Below, one piece after another: positions 1-11,430 of a stretch of DNA of 64,000 nt. The position numbers and the translations under genes are program-made. The notes beneath the pieces are model-generated. The model was not told the origin of the DNA, did no database searches, and saw nothing but the letters and a program-made list of their open reading frames with translations. Positions within the stretch are counted from its first letter, which is position 1. Each line of letters begins with the position of its first letter. This stretch comes from Artemia franciscana (Eukaryota; Arthropoda; Branchiopoda; Anostraca; Artemiidae). The stretch lies in the NCBI RefSeq assembly GCF_032884065.1, contig NC_088864.1:17054409-17118408 (forward strand), written 5' to 3'.

Positions 1-399
1 AAGAGGATTCTTGCCTTCGAGAACAACTGTCTTCGCAGAATACTGAACATTAACTGGAGAGACCACATAACCAACCAGACTGTTCGGTCTATCTCGCGCC
101 AGCCCCTGGTAACAGATGTCATACGCCAACGAAGATGGCGCTACCTGGGGCATGTTATCCGTATGGCGGGAGATAGACTCCCCAGAACTGTACTGGAGTG
201 GCAACCAGAGGGAGCCCAAAGAAGAGGGAAGCCGAAGAATACACTTCGTCGTACGTACCAGCGGGACCTAAAACACATCAATGCGATAGTCCAACCCCAG
301 TGGGAAGACGTCTGGGCAGCAGCACATATGAGGGACGACTGGCGGCTCTTTTTGGATGCCCTGGGTGCCTCTGGCGGCACAGGAGGAACTAAGGTCTAA
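1..399 (+). pseudogene. C-terminal end of a non-LTR retrotransposon reverse transcriptase (window-edge fragment)
   Basis: The frame is open from base 1 to a stop ending at 399, about 132 residues, and enters from outside the window. It has the usual tail of LINE polymerases: a basic RRWRYLGHVIRM block, then LPRTVLEW, RRGKPKNTLRR and a W-rich end. This region lies after the polymerase fingers and palm in such proteins. The frame is intact here, but the catalytic part is not in the window, so activity cannot be judged. It differs from the LINE family at 4.4, 37.2 and 48.4 kb, which has a similar but distinct tail. Clade assignment (RTE-like or CR1-like) is a guess. Confidence 0.75.
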
Positions 400-409
400 G
401 GTAGTAAGG

Positions 410-1060
410 GAGGGGGCCTAGGTGCCCTCCAATTTTTTAGTCATTTAAAAAGGGCACTAGAACTTTTCATTTCCGTTCGAATGAACCCTCTCACAAAATT
501 CTAGGACCACTGGGTCGATACGATCACCCCTGGGAAAAAAAAACAAATAAACACGCATCCGTGATTTGTCTTCTGGTAAAAAATACAAAATTCCACATTT
601 TTGTAGATAGGAGCTTAGAACTTGTACAGTAGGGCTCTCTAATACGCTTAATCTGATGGTGTGATTTTCGTTAAGATTCTATAACTTTTAGGGGGTGTTT
701 CCTCCTATTTTCTAAAATAGGGCAAATTTGCTCAGGCTCGTAGCTTTTGATGGGTAAGACTAAACTTGATGAAACTTATATATTTAAAATCAGTATTAAA
801 ATGTGATTCTTTTGATGTAGCTATTGGTATCAAAATTCCGTTTTTTTAGAATTTTGGTTACTATTGAGCCGGGTCACCCCTTACAACAGTTCGTTACCAC
901 GAACTGTTTGATTCTTTAAAAACGATTGCTGAAACACAATGGCCGTTTAATTAGACAAATAAGCTTTGCTTTAAAATTCTAAAAAAAAACTTTAGCGTCA
1001 AGAGCGAGGTCCTGAGGAGGCACCACTTTCATATGCGTAGTAATTTCCGTTTTTTATTTT
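410..1060 (+). repeat. Dispersed repeat R1, copy a
   Basis: First copy of the dominant repeat of the window (called R1 here). Landmarks in order: GGGCACTAGAACTTTTCATT, GGGTCGATACGATCACCCC, AAACACGCATCCGTGAT, GGCTCGTAGCTTTTGATGGG, then the hairpin CAGTTCGTTACCACGAACTG near 881-902, followed by CTTTAGCGTCAAGAGCGAGG. The same landmarks recur in the same order at 8.7-9.7, 16.1-17.6 and 31.0-32.1 kb, and inverted at 18.5, 25.4 and 32.1 kb. It has no credible ORF and looks like a non-autonomous element. Confidence 0.85.
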
Positions 1061-2116
1061 CCATGTAGGGCATTTTCCGCAGGGGTATTTTCCGGGGGAT
1101 AAACGCCTAGAAGCGTTTTGACAGACTCACCCACATACGACCATTTGGTCTCTGAAGTTGAGGTGTTATCAGTGGTGGTTTTGGCCTCTCTTTTGTCTGG
1201 GAAATAACATTGATTAGCCCTTCTCCCTTGTCTCCCAACAATTTTTAACCCAAATTTAACCAAACTTTTCATTTACACTAGTAACAAAATTTTCATTTAT
1301 TTAAAAAAAAATCCTTTATTTTAAATTGACTTTTCTTAATTTATATGGGAAAAGACATAGGGAAAATGTGTCAGATTCAATTTGTTTATACCTACTGTTA
1401 ATTCCACCCTGTACTTTATTTTAGTAAAAATAAAATTACAAAATGATTATAAATGTTAAACTTTTTATTTGAAATTTTGCACCCCCAGAATTTCTCAGCA
1501 AGGGGCAAATGCCCCCTCTGCCCCCTCCCTAAAACCGCCTATGGGTGTTATACAACTAGCAACAAAGTAACACGGAAGTGTTTGAGGGCTATGTTTGGAA
1601 CACAAAATGAATGTCCCAAAATCCAACTTCGTAACTCCGCTGAGAAAATGAAGTTAACTTTGCGAAATCTAGGTACACTCACAGCGGAGAATCACGACAT
1701 GCTGTGAATATTGATAATCAACTAATAAGTTTCAAAGTAAACTGTACCAAGCTCAAAGGTAGACACAACGACAAAAGAACCAATGTTATCGGCCTCAAAT
1801 AAGTATAAACTTTTCTTGTAGTAAGACTTGGATTTTAAACGTGAGACTGGCCTAAGGCTAAAGTTGCAATTGTTAGTGATGTGACTCATTTCCTCGAGAA
1901 AATACTACCTGACCGGGCTTTTGAAGTGGGAGTCATAAACAGCCCCTCTCCCGTCCACAACTGTTCAACTCTTACGTCATCTGGTTATTACCCACACGAG
2001 TGCATGATAGCTCCTTATTTGTTCTTGGATGTTTTCGAAAGATCAACAGGTTTTTTCGTAAATACAAGTCAAGCTGAAGGGTTAGAACTATGAAGGTGTC
2101 ACGGGGAGTTGTCTTT
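1061..2116. other. No gene recognised; AT-rich sequence
   Basis: Short open frames here (for example 1453-1707 and 1881-2093) have no recognisable domain and no codon-like pattern. The stretch near 1485-1550 is C-rich and resembles generic repeat debris. Nothing else can be supported. Confidence 0.5.
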
Positions 2117-2900
2117 GGGACACATGCTCCCATTACCAAAGAACATTGAAAATTACACGTATTACAGGGTAGGAGGAGCAGAAATGCTAATGGGAGACTA
2201 AGTTTAAGTGGTACTCCCCACCCAATTACTAATTATACGTCTGTTCCTGGGTATGTGTAAGAAGCCGAGTGGATTGCTGCGCTGGATTTAGGGTCCTTTG
2301 TCCGAGAGGGCGAGGGTTCGAATCCTAGTTTACCCAATTATTTGGTTTGGGACGGGGGTCAGTGGCGTGACTCTGTAAGCTCAGCCAGAGTCGACCCAGC
2401 TCTAAATGGGCACCTGGAGAAATCTAGGGAATGTAAACAGGAAGGTTGTGCAAAAGCACAGGGTGGCTGGCCCTTATCCCACCCATTGCACTTCCTGGCT
2501 GAAGGGCCTTGATACGGAGATCAGCACCACCGGTTCGGACCTTAAGGTCCTTAAGGGTCTAGTACCGCATCCTTTACCTTACCTTTTTTATGTATAAGAA
2601 ACTTGGGGTATTCTGTATTTTGCGTCACTAGCAGACAATCTATGACGATATATGATGTAATTATGACATCTGAACCAAGGACACATACTCTCTTCATCAA
2701 AGAAGGCTGAAAATTGCACGTATTACAGGATATGAGGAGTGAAAATGCCAATGGGAGAGACCAAGATTTTGTGGTGCCCCCCCCCCCCATTACTAATTCT
2801 GCATCCGTTCCTGGGTGTGTGTAAGAAATTTCGAGTATTTTGTGTTTTGAGCGACTAGCTGGCAATCTACGTAATTATGATATCTGAACCAAGAAAACGC
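2117..2900. repeat. Tandem duplication of a ~220-bp unit, first copy interrupted by a SINE
   Basis: Unit 1 (about 2117-2680, SINE removed) and unit 2 (about 2679-2900) share a series of landmarks in order: GACACAT, TTACACGTATTACAGG or its variant, AATGGGAGA, ATTACTAATT, TTCCTGGGT, GTGTAAGAA and ATCTGAACCAAG. Unit 1 has the SINE at 2264-2588 inserted after GTGTAAGAA. Unit 2 is uninterrupted at the same point (about 2823-2832), so it preserves the empty site. Confidence 0.8.
2264..2588 (+). mobile_element. tRNA-derived SINE, copy 1 (head slightly truncated)
   Basis: The 5' head resembles a class II (Ser/Leu-type) tRNA. It has an A-box region starting GCCGAGTGG and the B-box GGTTCGAATCC near 2314. 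The first ~9 bases seen in the 63.5-kb copy are missing. The body shares with that copy the blocks GGGACGGGGGTCAGTGGCGT, CCCAGCTCTAAATGGG and GCACTTCCTGGCTGAAGGGC. It ends in a pyrimidine-rich tail. Flanks TATGTGTAAGAA (2252-2263) and TATGTATAAGAA (2589-2600) match at 11 of 12 positions and look like target-site duplications. The internal RNA polymerase III promoter comes with the tRNA head. Confidence 0.9.
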
Positions 2901-4404
2901 GAAAACTAAACTTTCTACAATGACTTCTCGCCTCAACAACTGCATGAAGCGCAGTTATTCGGTTAATAACAAAGTATTTCATGCTCTATTATTTTGGGCG
3001 ACAGGAGTGGAACCAGGTCCCACGTGAAACAGGTCAACCAGGTCCCACGTGAAACAAACCCAAATAGCCTGGAAAACACCATAAGCAAGTGGGACACATA
3101 CATGCACACTGTGAAAATTATTCTGTTTATACATCACAACAAAATCTAAACGATTATCCTGTCACTCAAATCTGCCATAAATAATCAAAATAGCCTAAAT
3201 GGTAACTAAGTTTACCTTAAGATTGCACAAAACCCCGTCATGCTCACTTTAAAACTGGTAAAACTAACGTATAGCCTATATAGTGTGTGAACACAAGACT
3301 AGATTTATGGTTTCCGGGTCACAATTTCTTATGTCCTCTCAAGTCATAAATCCTCGACTTAATACCTTTCAACTAATGGGATCAATTGACTTAGCAAGGT
3401 TCTTGGTGCAATTAGGCCTATAAGCCGAATTACCACCCCTAACGAAATAGCCTACTATTGCAAATGGTTTTAAACCTCAACGCATATCGAAATTAGAACC
3501 GTAATTGTCAATATACTTAGGAATAATACTTGGACATGGGGAAATAGCTTGGAATTCCTCCCTTAAGACTGGTTTTAGTCACATAGAAACAAAATGTTAT
3601 GTTCGCTAGACTTTGGACAAGTGGGTCTAAAACCATACTTTACAATACCTACCTCTTTAGTGCAAGAACACCTCGTCCGCTGTGTTACCAGGTTGGGCTA
3701 TTTACCACCAATTGACTAAGAAATATTCAACTTCGCGGGACAAGTGACTAAAAACCCGCGAGGAGGGTTTTTGGGCTATAATGTTTCAATTTTCGCTACT
3801 TTTGGGCTAGAAATTTAATTCGCTGGGAACCCAACAAAATTCGAGTTTGTTATATCTATTTGGTCATTTACGTTCTTTGGAGTCTTGGACCACAATACAA
3901 TTATAATGTGTCTTGAACTGTGGTTACCCCCTTCTAATTTTTGGACATCCAATCCCATATCTCCATCACAATTCCTTGAAAGAAGTATGTAGACCGTTTA
4001 CCGTCACCAATAAAGATAATATGTACGCAGAAATACCCTAACACCTTTATTCTGAGCGTCCACTTCCGGCTTCTAAATGCCAGACGCAAGAAATTCTCAC
4101 TTTTTAAAAACTTAGACTGAAAATTTATCGAAAAATCTAACAAAACTTTGCATTCTGAATGTTATGGAATACCACAAAAATTAGCCAAGCAGACGGGGTG
4201 ATTTTTTTTAGTTTGAAAAGTTAATCAGGGAGAAGGATCTTGGAGTCAGACAGAAATTAGGATAAGGTAGTTTAGCTTAAGAGTTGTTCATAGGGCTGTA
4301 GGGTTCATAGTAGTTCATAAGAACTGTTCATAGGGTGGTATCCGGGGAAAAATTATTTAGTGCTTCTAACCAAACTCAAATATAAGCAAAAAAAGCCAAA
4401 TCAA
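2901..4404. other. No gene recognised
   Basis: AT-rich sequence without supported ORFs. It contains a short direct duplication, CCAGGTCCCACGTGAAAC, at about 3013 and 3038. Near 4280-4345 there are several close repeats of GTTCATAG. Confidence 0.5.
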
Positions 4405-4675
4405 AGTTAAAAAATCAAAGAAAGGTTGAGATGGCTAGGGCACGTTGTGCGGATGAAGGATAACAGATTGCCGAAGATTGTCCTTTTCGGTCAACTGTCT
4501 AGGGCTAAACGGAAAGCAGGTCGTCCTCGTCTGGGGAGGAAGGACGTCATAAAGAAAGATTTAAAGGAAATAGAAACTTCCTGGAAGGGTGTAAAAAGAG
4601 AGGATTTGAATAGATTGGGATGGAGGAGGAGCTTGCGTAGCTATGTTGGCCTTAGGCGGCTTGGTAATGCGGTGA
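4405..4675 (+). pseudogene. 3' fragment of LINE family A (reverse transcriptase C-terminus)
   Basis: An open stretch encodes RLRWLGHVVRM, RLPKIVLFGQ, RAKRKAGRPRLGRKD, TSWKGVKRE and LNRLGWRRS. This is the same C-terminal tail as in the longer decayed copy at 37.2-38.1 kb. Only the last ~90 codons remain, so this is a heavily 5'-truncated insertion. The similarity ends directly in a (TA)n tract, which may be the expanded 3' tail of the insertion. It has no catalytic motifs and cannot be active. Confidence 0.8.
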
Positions 4676-4722
4676 GTATATATATATATGATATATATAT
4701 ATATATATATATATATACTATC
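4676..4722. repeat. (TA)n microsatellite at the LINE 3' end
   Basis: Nearly pure TA dinucleotides broken once by TGATA. It abuts the last coding residues of the LINE fragment, so it probably grew from the element's 3' tail. Confidence 0.9.
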
Positions 4723-4739
4723 TCTTTAAACGAGCAATA

Positions 4740-5325
4740 ATTATTTATGTATGTATTTTGTCTCGAACATGACTCCATGTTTTTTGGGGAAAATTGGCAT
4801 CCTGGTATTTTCTAGCCCAAAAAACGATCTATATAAGTCAGAAGTTTGAGAAAATCGTTAAGAACTTTAATTTTGGAAAAAATATTCGTGTCAGTGATGT
4901 CATATTTATGAACTCACTCGAAGAGCATACACACGTAATATTGGCCTTAGTAGTGATTTTATCGTTTTAAGTGTCTGTGATGCAGGCAAAATTACACAAG
5001 AAACAAATTATTGACAAAAGAAATCCTATGATTTAAGTCATATTTAAGAGTACAAAAAGAATAAATCTCATCATTCTTTCCCCTCTCCAAGAGTGAACGT
5101 ATGGTTTTTATATATACGACGCATGCGGCATTATAAAAGGAACATGGCTAAGTATAAAATACCAAGTCTAATTAATCTATTTATAAAAGGCGCTTGAAGT
5201 AGTTTCATTATGCCTAGAGGATAATTGAACAACCTAGACCATCAAACGTGACAAGACCAATCCGAGCAGCTAAGGTAAAAGGTATAAAAAAATGTCAAAA
5301 GTAATGATAAACAAGAATAAGTGTA
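4740..5325. other. No gene recognised
   Basis: AT-rich sequence with no credible ORF or repeat boundary visible. Confidence 0.45.
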
Positions 5326-5329
5326 GGCT

Positions 5330-5530
5330 ATATAGTCAGAATACTTCCGTCAGCAACAGTTACAATGGGTAAAAAACAAAAGTAAAGACCAAAGAAACAT
5401 ACGGTTCGAAGATAAGCGGCAGCAAGAATTAAAACTACTCAAAAACAAAAGTGAAGATCAAAGAAAATATGTGACTAAAAGATACGCCACAGCAAGTACC
5501 AGGGAATATGCGGTTAAAGGATAAGCGACC
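5330..5530 (+). repeat. ~71-bp degenerate tandem repeat with a basic peptide reading
   Basis: The block AAAAACAAAAGTAAAGACCA (about 5370) recurs as AAAAACAAAAGTGAAGATCA about 71 bases later. Each is followed by a related segment ending in CAGCAAG. The plus-strand translation is rich in K, R and S and periodic, but it is interrupted by stops. Short basic peptide repeats of this kind occur in some transposon proteins, but I cannot assign it. Confidence 0.45.
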
Positions 5531-7502
5531 CTGACGATTACCTATATTTTGAGAGCAAGCGAGCATCAAAGCGTATAAAAAATGGAGTGAAAAAGAAAGA
5601 ATTATGCTGTTAGATGACAAAACCCTTCAAAGTTCTATGTGTTCCCTGGGGAGTAAGCCATTTTCCCGAGTACCCGAACCAAGCTGACTCATTTTGAGGT
5701 TGCTATAATAACGAGAATCCATATATAGAAGCCTACAACCTGCCGAGTACCGAGGCCCAGCTTTGAAATCGGCTACATAGTTCTTTTTTCTCAACCAGCA
5801 TATTGACATTTCTGGCCACTAAAACGATCTAAAAAGGTGAAGGTTTCAAACTCCCTTCAGAAAAAAATGGAACTACATTTTATGCTAGAAGAAATATCGC
5901 AGGTACGCTTCTGTTTCTTTATCCCCCCCCCACCTGGGGTAATCGTATCGGACCAATGGTCCTATGAGATAGGGTGAAGGTTCATTCGACAAAACGAATG
6001 GAGAGCAACCACCCTACTTTTTCCCAAGATTGTACAATCAAAATTTTTAAATAGCCATTTTGTTTAGCATAGTCGAATGGTCCAGTAACCATGCCTTTGG
6101 AGATGACAATTTGCCTTTTTGCTTTTATATAATATTTGCTTTCATTGAAGCACTAATCAATTTAACGACGGCATACATGGAGGAAGTTGGTATTTGTGTT
6201 CGTTCACAGAGCTCTATTTTGCTTTTGACCTATACTTATGTGTAGGTTATCTGATATGCCGATTGTATTTCTTCCTCGTTTTACCCATAACAGCGCTACA
6301 ATAGGCTATTAATTGGATATACTTTAATCTGGCACATCCGTTTTTGATCAAAGAGTCATGCACAAGACCACTTCGTGTACGCTTAGTCAGGACAGAATAT
6401 GTGAGCCAGCATAGATAGCACCCAATCCCTTGGCTTGCCGTACTTGGTATAAAAAGTCCTTCAAATCCTTCAAATTAGGGAAGTTGAAGTAGGAACCACA
6501 AGAAAGCTTGCAATATTTCTTTCTCTAAACATTGATCCAGACATCACAAGAAAGTTAGTAAAGAGTTTAACAAAATATTCGCTTTTTTTAGGGGTGTTAC
6601 TTATTTTGATGTGATGCTTATTATTCCGTTTATTGCTCCTGAGATTAAAGTAATGAAATGTGTGTTAAATTGTGGCGACACTGCTCTTGCATAGTGATGC
6701 ATTAATCCATGTCTAAAAATTAAATCTAAGTTTAATTTTCTACCTGTTTGCTATTTCTATATGCATATTAGTACACAGGTTGGGGCCATTGATTGCTATA
6801 ATTACGTGGAAAAAAAGTGTATCGTATCAAAAAATGCACCTTTTTTTGTATATCTAATCCATAGCATGTAAAAATTGCCCCCCCCCTCCCTTTCAAGGCT
6901 TCAATCTGTGTCAAAATATTCTGTATCTTTTCAATCTAGTCCCAATAAAAGATTAGGTCTCCAAAATGTAAAAAAAAAGTTCGTTTTGTTAAGCAAGAAG
7001 AAACTGTGAAATCAAAATTTGGTTGATCAAAACATATCTTTCAGAAAAACTAATGCCCAGAGGCACTAGTAATCCCATCTCCAAAGGGCAAGAATAAAAA
7101 CACTTTCAAGTCGGAAATCCCAATTTCCTCAGTAAAATAAACTAAAATTCAAATCCACTGGAAAATCAATGCAAATTCTTGAGACATTATAAACGAGAAG
7201 GCTTCTCGTTTGGAGGAAAAATCCAGTCAACAATAGCTGAACAAATCAATTGAGCCTTTTCGTACACTGGATTGATACAAAATCAATAGGCATACTCTAC
7301 ATGTAGGCTTTCACCTGAACGGATCAATGCACCTATTCTTCGAGGTTTACAATAAACTTCGGCAATCAGAAGCAAAAACTTGTCTGACGGACTCACATAG
7401 CGCGACTATTCTTTTATTTCACCAAGCTTACAAAAGACGGATAGACAAGCTTGGTAAACCTAAGCTTCCTCAAGCATGCTTATTTATATGAACCAATGTT
7501 CA
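5531..7502. other. No gene; degenerate R1 fragment near 5925-6060
   Basis: A minus-orientation R1 remnant is recognisable at about 5925-6060 (GTAATCGTATCGGACC, AATGGTCCTA, AGCCATTTTGTT). The rest, including the frames at 5435-5620, 5627-5809 and 6060-6245, shows no domain or coding signature. Confidence 0.5.
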
Positions 7503-7506
7503 TGTT

Positions 7507-8680
7507 CCTGTCTAGAATAAGCTCCGTGCAAAGACGGTTGCCTTGCTGAAGATATTCTGACCTCCGTGATCAGGGGCTGATACAAAATTATACTGATAGG
7601 GGATGGGGGGGAACAAAACTTTGGCTCAGTCAAACTTGCGACAAAAGCCAAACTTTGGCGTAGAGAGCGAGGTATTGAGGAGGGGACAACCCCCTCATAT
7701 AGATAATTTTTGTTCGTTTTCAGTTTTGATGTTGCTCCTTACTTTCAGTTTTAAAAAAATATTTTTTTTTATTAAATGTAGTCATTTTTCAAATAATGCC
7801 AGGAAATACAGCTCCCCCTATATTAAAATTCTCTCCCCCTACGAAAAATTCGTCACACGTAAAATATCTCCCCTCCCGGGAAATCCCCCAGACAATCCCA
7901 TCCTGGCTAAAAATTCCCCCGGAAAATTTCATGTGGACGATTTCCCTTAGTCTACTTTCATTTGAAAAAAAAATTAATTTCTGATTGTTTTAAAAATCAT
8001 CCTTCAGAAATCCCCTTCCCCCCTCTGTGTAAAATTTTCCCGGAAAATTGCCTCCAGTGAAAAGTTGCTCCCGTGGAAAATCCCTAATGCCTGTCTAGAA
8101 TAAGCTCCGTCCAAAGGCGGTTGCCTTGCTGAAGACATTCTGACCCCCATGATCAGGTGTAGATAAAAAAATTAAATATATAAGGGGGGTAACGAAACTT
8201 GGGCTCAGTCAAACTTTGGAAAAAAAGCAAAAACTTTAGCGTAAAGAGCGAGGTATTGAGGACGGGGCATCCCCCTCATATACAAAATAATTTTTGTTGG
8301 TTTTCAGTTTTGATGTTGCTCCTTACTTTCAGTTAAAAAGAAAAATATTTTTATAATTTCTGATCATTTCTCAAGTAATGCCAGGAAATCCGGCTCCACC
8401 TGCACGAATAATTTTATCGCCTCACGAAGAATTCCTCGCGCGTAAAATAACCACCCCTCGGAAAATTCCCCGGACAATCCCATCCCCGCTAAAAATTCCC
8501 CAAAAAATTTCATGCGGGCAATTCTGCCTGAAAAATTCTCCTTAGTAAACTTTCACTTGAAAAAGTATTTAACTTTTGATTGTTTTCAAAATCATGTCGG
8601 AAATCCCCCTCTCCAAGAAACATTTTTACGAAAAATCACCTCCAGTGGAAAGTTGTTCGAGCGGAAATCTGAAAATCTCT
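7507..8680 (+). repeat. Direct tandem duplication of a ~583-bp unit
   Basis: CCTGTCTAGAATAAGCTCCG starts at 7507 and again at 8090. After each start the same blocks follow in order: GGTTGCCTTGCTGAAGA, GAGCGAGGTATTGAGGA, GATGTTGCTCCTTACTTTCA, AATGCCAGGAAAT and CCTCCAGTG. The second half of each unit is a degenerate run of GAAAATTCCCC-like words. The units have diverged, so the duplication is not recent. The central part belongs to repeat R1. Confidence 0.85.
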
Positions 8681-9735
8681 CAGTGGAAAAATCTCCACCT
8701 ACCCCACTAAACAATCCTCCAAACAATTCCATCCCCACCGAAAATTTCCCCCGGGCAATTCCCCCGAGTATGTGAAATGTAAAAGTGAATCAGCACATTC
8801 AACCCTCCGAATGTAAAATTGAATCGGCAAAGAGGAAGTAAGACAAATAAAAGGCATTTCATAAAAAAAAGAATTCTCCTGGAAATTTCAACCTTAAAAA
8901 CTTCCTCCCCATAGAAAATTTTCACCCTTGAAAATCCCCCCCGAAAAATGTCTGTATACTTTATAATAACAGATACTATACATAAACATTGGGCTAATTT
9001 CACAGCTTATAGCCCTTTCCCCATGGGCCGTGGGGGGAGGAATATCGGTATACTTCCCAATAACAGATACTATACCTAAAACATGGGGCCTTCATAGCTT
9101 ATATGCCCAATAAGGAATAGTTAATGGACCTATCAACCATACTGAACAAAATGGCTGTCAAATTTTGATAGGACAACTGTGGGGAAAAGAGGGCTGGGAG
9201 GGGGGCTATTTGTGCTACAATCTTTTTGGTCACTTGAAAAGGGCACTAGAGCTTTCACTTTCCGTTCAAATTATCCCTCTCTCGATACCAATAGTTCAAT
9301 ACGATCATCCCTAGGAAAAAAAAAATAAAATAAACGCGCATCCGTGATCTTACAAAAATACAAAATACAAAAACCACCAAAAAATACACAGTGAAAATAC
9401 AAAATACCATATTTTCGCAGACAGGATCCTGAAACCTCAACAATAGGGTTCTCTGATATGTTAAATTGACCCTGCGATTTTCATCAAGATTCCTTGACTT
9501 TTCGGTGGTGTTTCCCACCTTTTCCTCAAATCAGGTTAATTTTCTCAGGCTCGTAGCTTCTGATGGGTAACATTAAACATATTGAATCTTATATCCGAAT
9601 CAACATAAAAAGCGAATTCTTTTGATGTAATTATTGACATCAAAATTCCGTTTTTAGAGTTTCGGTTATTATTGAGCCGAGCCATTCCCTACATTAAACC
9701 TTACCACAAATTGTTTGAAAATCTTTAAAGGTATC
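8681..9735 (+). repeat. Dispersed repeat R1, copy following the duplication
   Basis: Contains GAAAATTTCCCCC-type words, then AAAATGGCTGTCAAATTTTGA, GGGCACTAGAGCTTTCA, AACGCGCATCCGTGAT and GGCTCGTAGCTTCTGATGGG. It ends with a decayed version of the terminal hairpin (TTACCACAAATTGTTTGA). No ORF can be supported. Confidence 0.8.
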
Positions 9736-10744
9736 AAGCAACGAAAACGATTTTCTTTTTTTAATATAGGATAATCCTATTATTTAATTACAATTTGCAA
9801 ATTTAAATTATAGCCTTTATCTTGGGATGTGGTTGGTCTTGGAGAGAGAGGGGGGGGGTGTATCATGGATTTTGGACGGGTTAGGCGAATCCTTCCAATT
9901 TGGTAGGCAGTTGCAACGGACATAAATTCACAAAAATTTAGTTGGGGTGGCAAAATGTACTCTTCAAATCTAGGGAGCAAATTCTCTGGTTCTTTCAATT
10001 TGACTCAACATAAAGTGCCAAAAAGACGGTATTTTTCCATGAAAATACCGAAAAATATTATCAAAACTAGAACGGAGTAAAAAAAAAAAATCTAGGTAAC
10101 AGTTGCCCTGCCACCTCAATTATTGACACATTTGGCAGGTTGCTACAGCCAAGTAATTTTCTCCAAGAAAGGTATGACTCCGTACCTTTATAGTGTAGGC
10201 ACTAGAGGACTTCAGTTTGGAACTCCGAGTTTGAGCTGAAAATTTGAAGCCTGCTAGCTCCGCTGCAGAAAACAGCCAGTAGTTTAAATTCCTTGAGGGA
10301 AGTCTCGTTTAACTTTAGCAATGTGTCTTAATAGATTTCAGGCGGTTCGGGTACTTTCTTACAGTAAATGGGCGTGGCTCAAAATCGGTGTGAGCCTTTG
10401 AATATCCACCATAACTGCCATGTTATCCTAATATGCCTTTCCATAAGTTGAAGATCCCAAGTCTTCCTGGAGAACTCTCCTTGCCTGTAGATATGTACCA
10501 AATCTTTAACAGATCTGGGTACTTTCGTAATGATGATAGACGGAATCCATGAAGGGGCATTCCCCTCTGAAAATATGCCCCCTTTTTGGCCCAAATTACG
10601 TTATAGCGGATATATTAAGTAAGTTATATTTTGGCCCTCGTAAGTTATAAGCGGATATGAGTAGTTCCATATAAAAATCAGAGAAGGGATATATGCGTCT
10701 AAAAATCATTACCCAGATACTTGCCCGACCAGTTTAAAGCCGAT
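9736..10744. other. No gene recognised
   Basis: Frames at 9780-9998 and 10379-10594 have no recognisable domain. The sequence is unclassified and probably old repeat material. Confidence 0.45.
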
Positions 10745-11430
10745 CAAAAAAAGACAAAATGCCCATCTTTCTGTTGAGTCTTTGACACAGGAGAGTGCTT
10801 TAGAGGGGCCACAGGACAACGGTGGGCATTCAATCTCACCGATCAAAATATTTTATATGATTCAGGTTCAAACAAGGTGCCACGCCCTTACCTTTCTGCA
10901 AAAAGTTGGCCGGAGGGAGGGGGTATTAAAGGGATTACGGATTCACTTCGCTCCTTGAACAATACAGACTGGAATTCCTTGCGTGATTCTAGTTCAAACA
11001 AGGGCAACATGTCTACCTTTTTGCTTAAAAGTCTTGGGGAGCTTCGGAGAGATCACTGACCACGTTGGCTCTCTAATCACACAGACTGAAAACCAATCAT
11101 GATTCCAGTGCAATTATGGTGCAACATGTCTAACTTTCTGCTAAAAAGTTATCGATAGCGTGGGGGGGGGCTTGGAGAGGCCAGTGACCACGTTGACTTT
11201 CTGATCACATAAGACTGAAAATCATTGCGTGATTCCAGCTCTAATATGGTGCAAAATCTCTACCTTTCTGCTGATTGTTGTCGGTTAGAGAGAAGGGGTG
11301 TTGGAGGAGCCACTGGAATGTATCTTAAGAAGGTGTCGAAGACCCAATTTTTATCTCCAATCATACATATTTAAGTTCTTTGCATGATTCCAGTTTTAAC
11401 AAGGTGAGATATGCCCACCTTTTACGACCA
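10745..11430. repeat. Degenerate ~140-bp tandem repeat, about five units
   Basis: Units recur with the landmarks CCTTTCTGC or ACCTTTTTGC, AAAAGT, GGGG-rich DNA, a GACCACGTTG-like block, ACAGACTG or AAGACTGAAAA, and GTGATTCCAG or GTGATTCTAG. Unit lengths vary and the copies are diverged. The frame at 10877-11059 falls inside the array and is not a gene. Confidence 0.7.
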
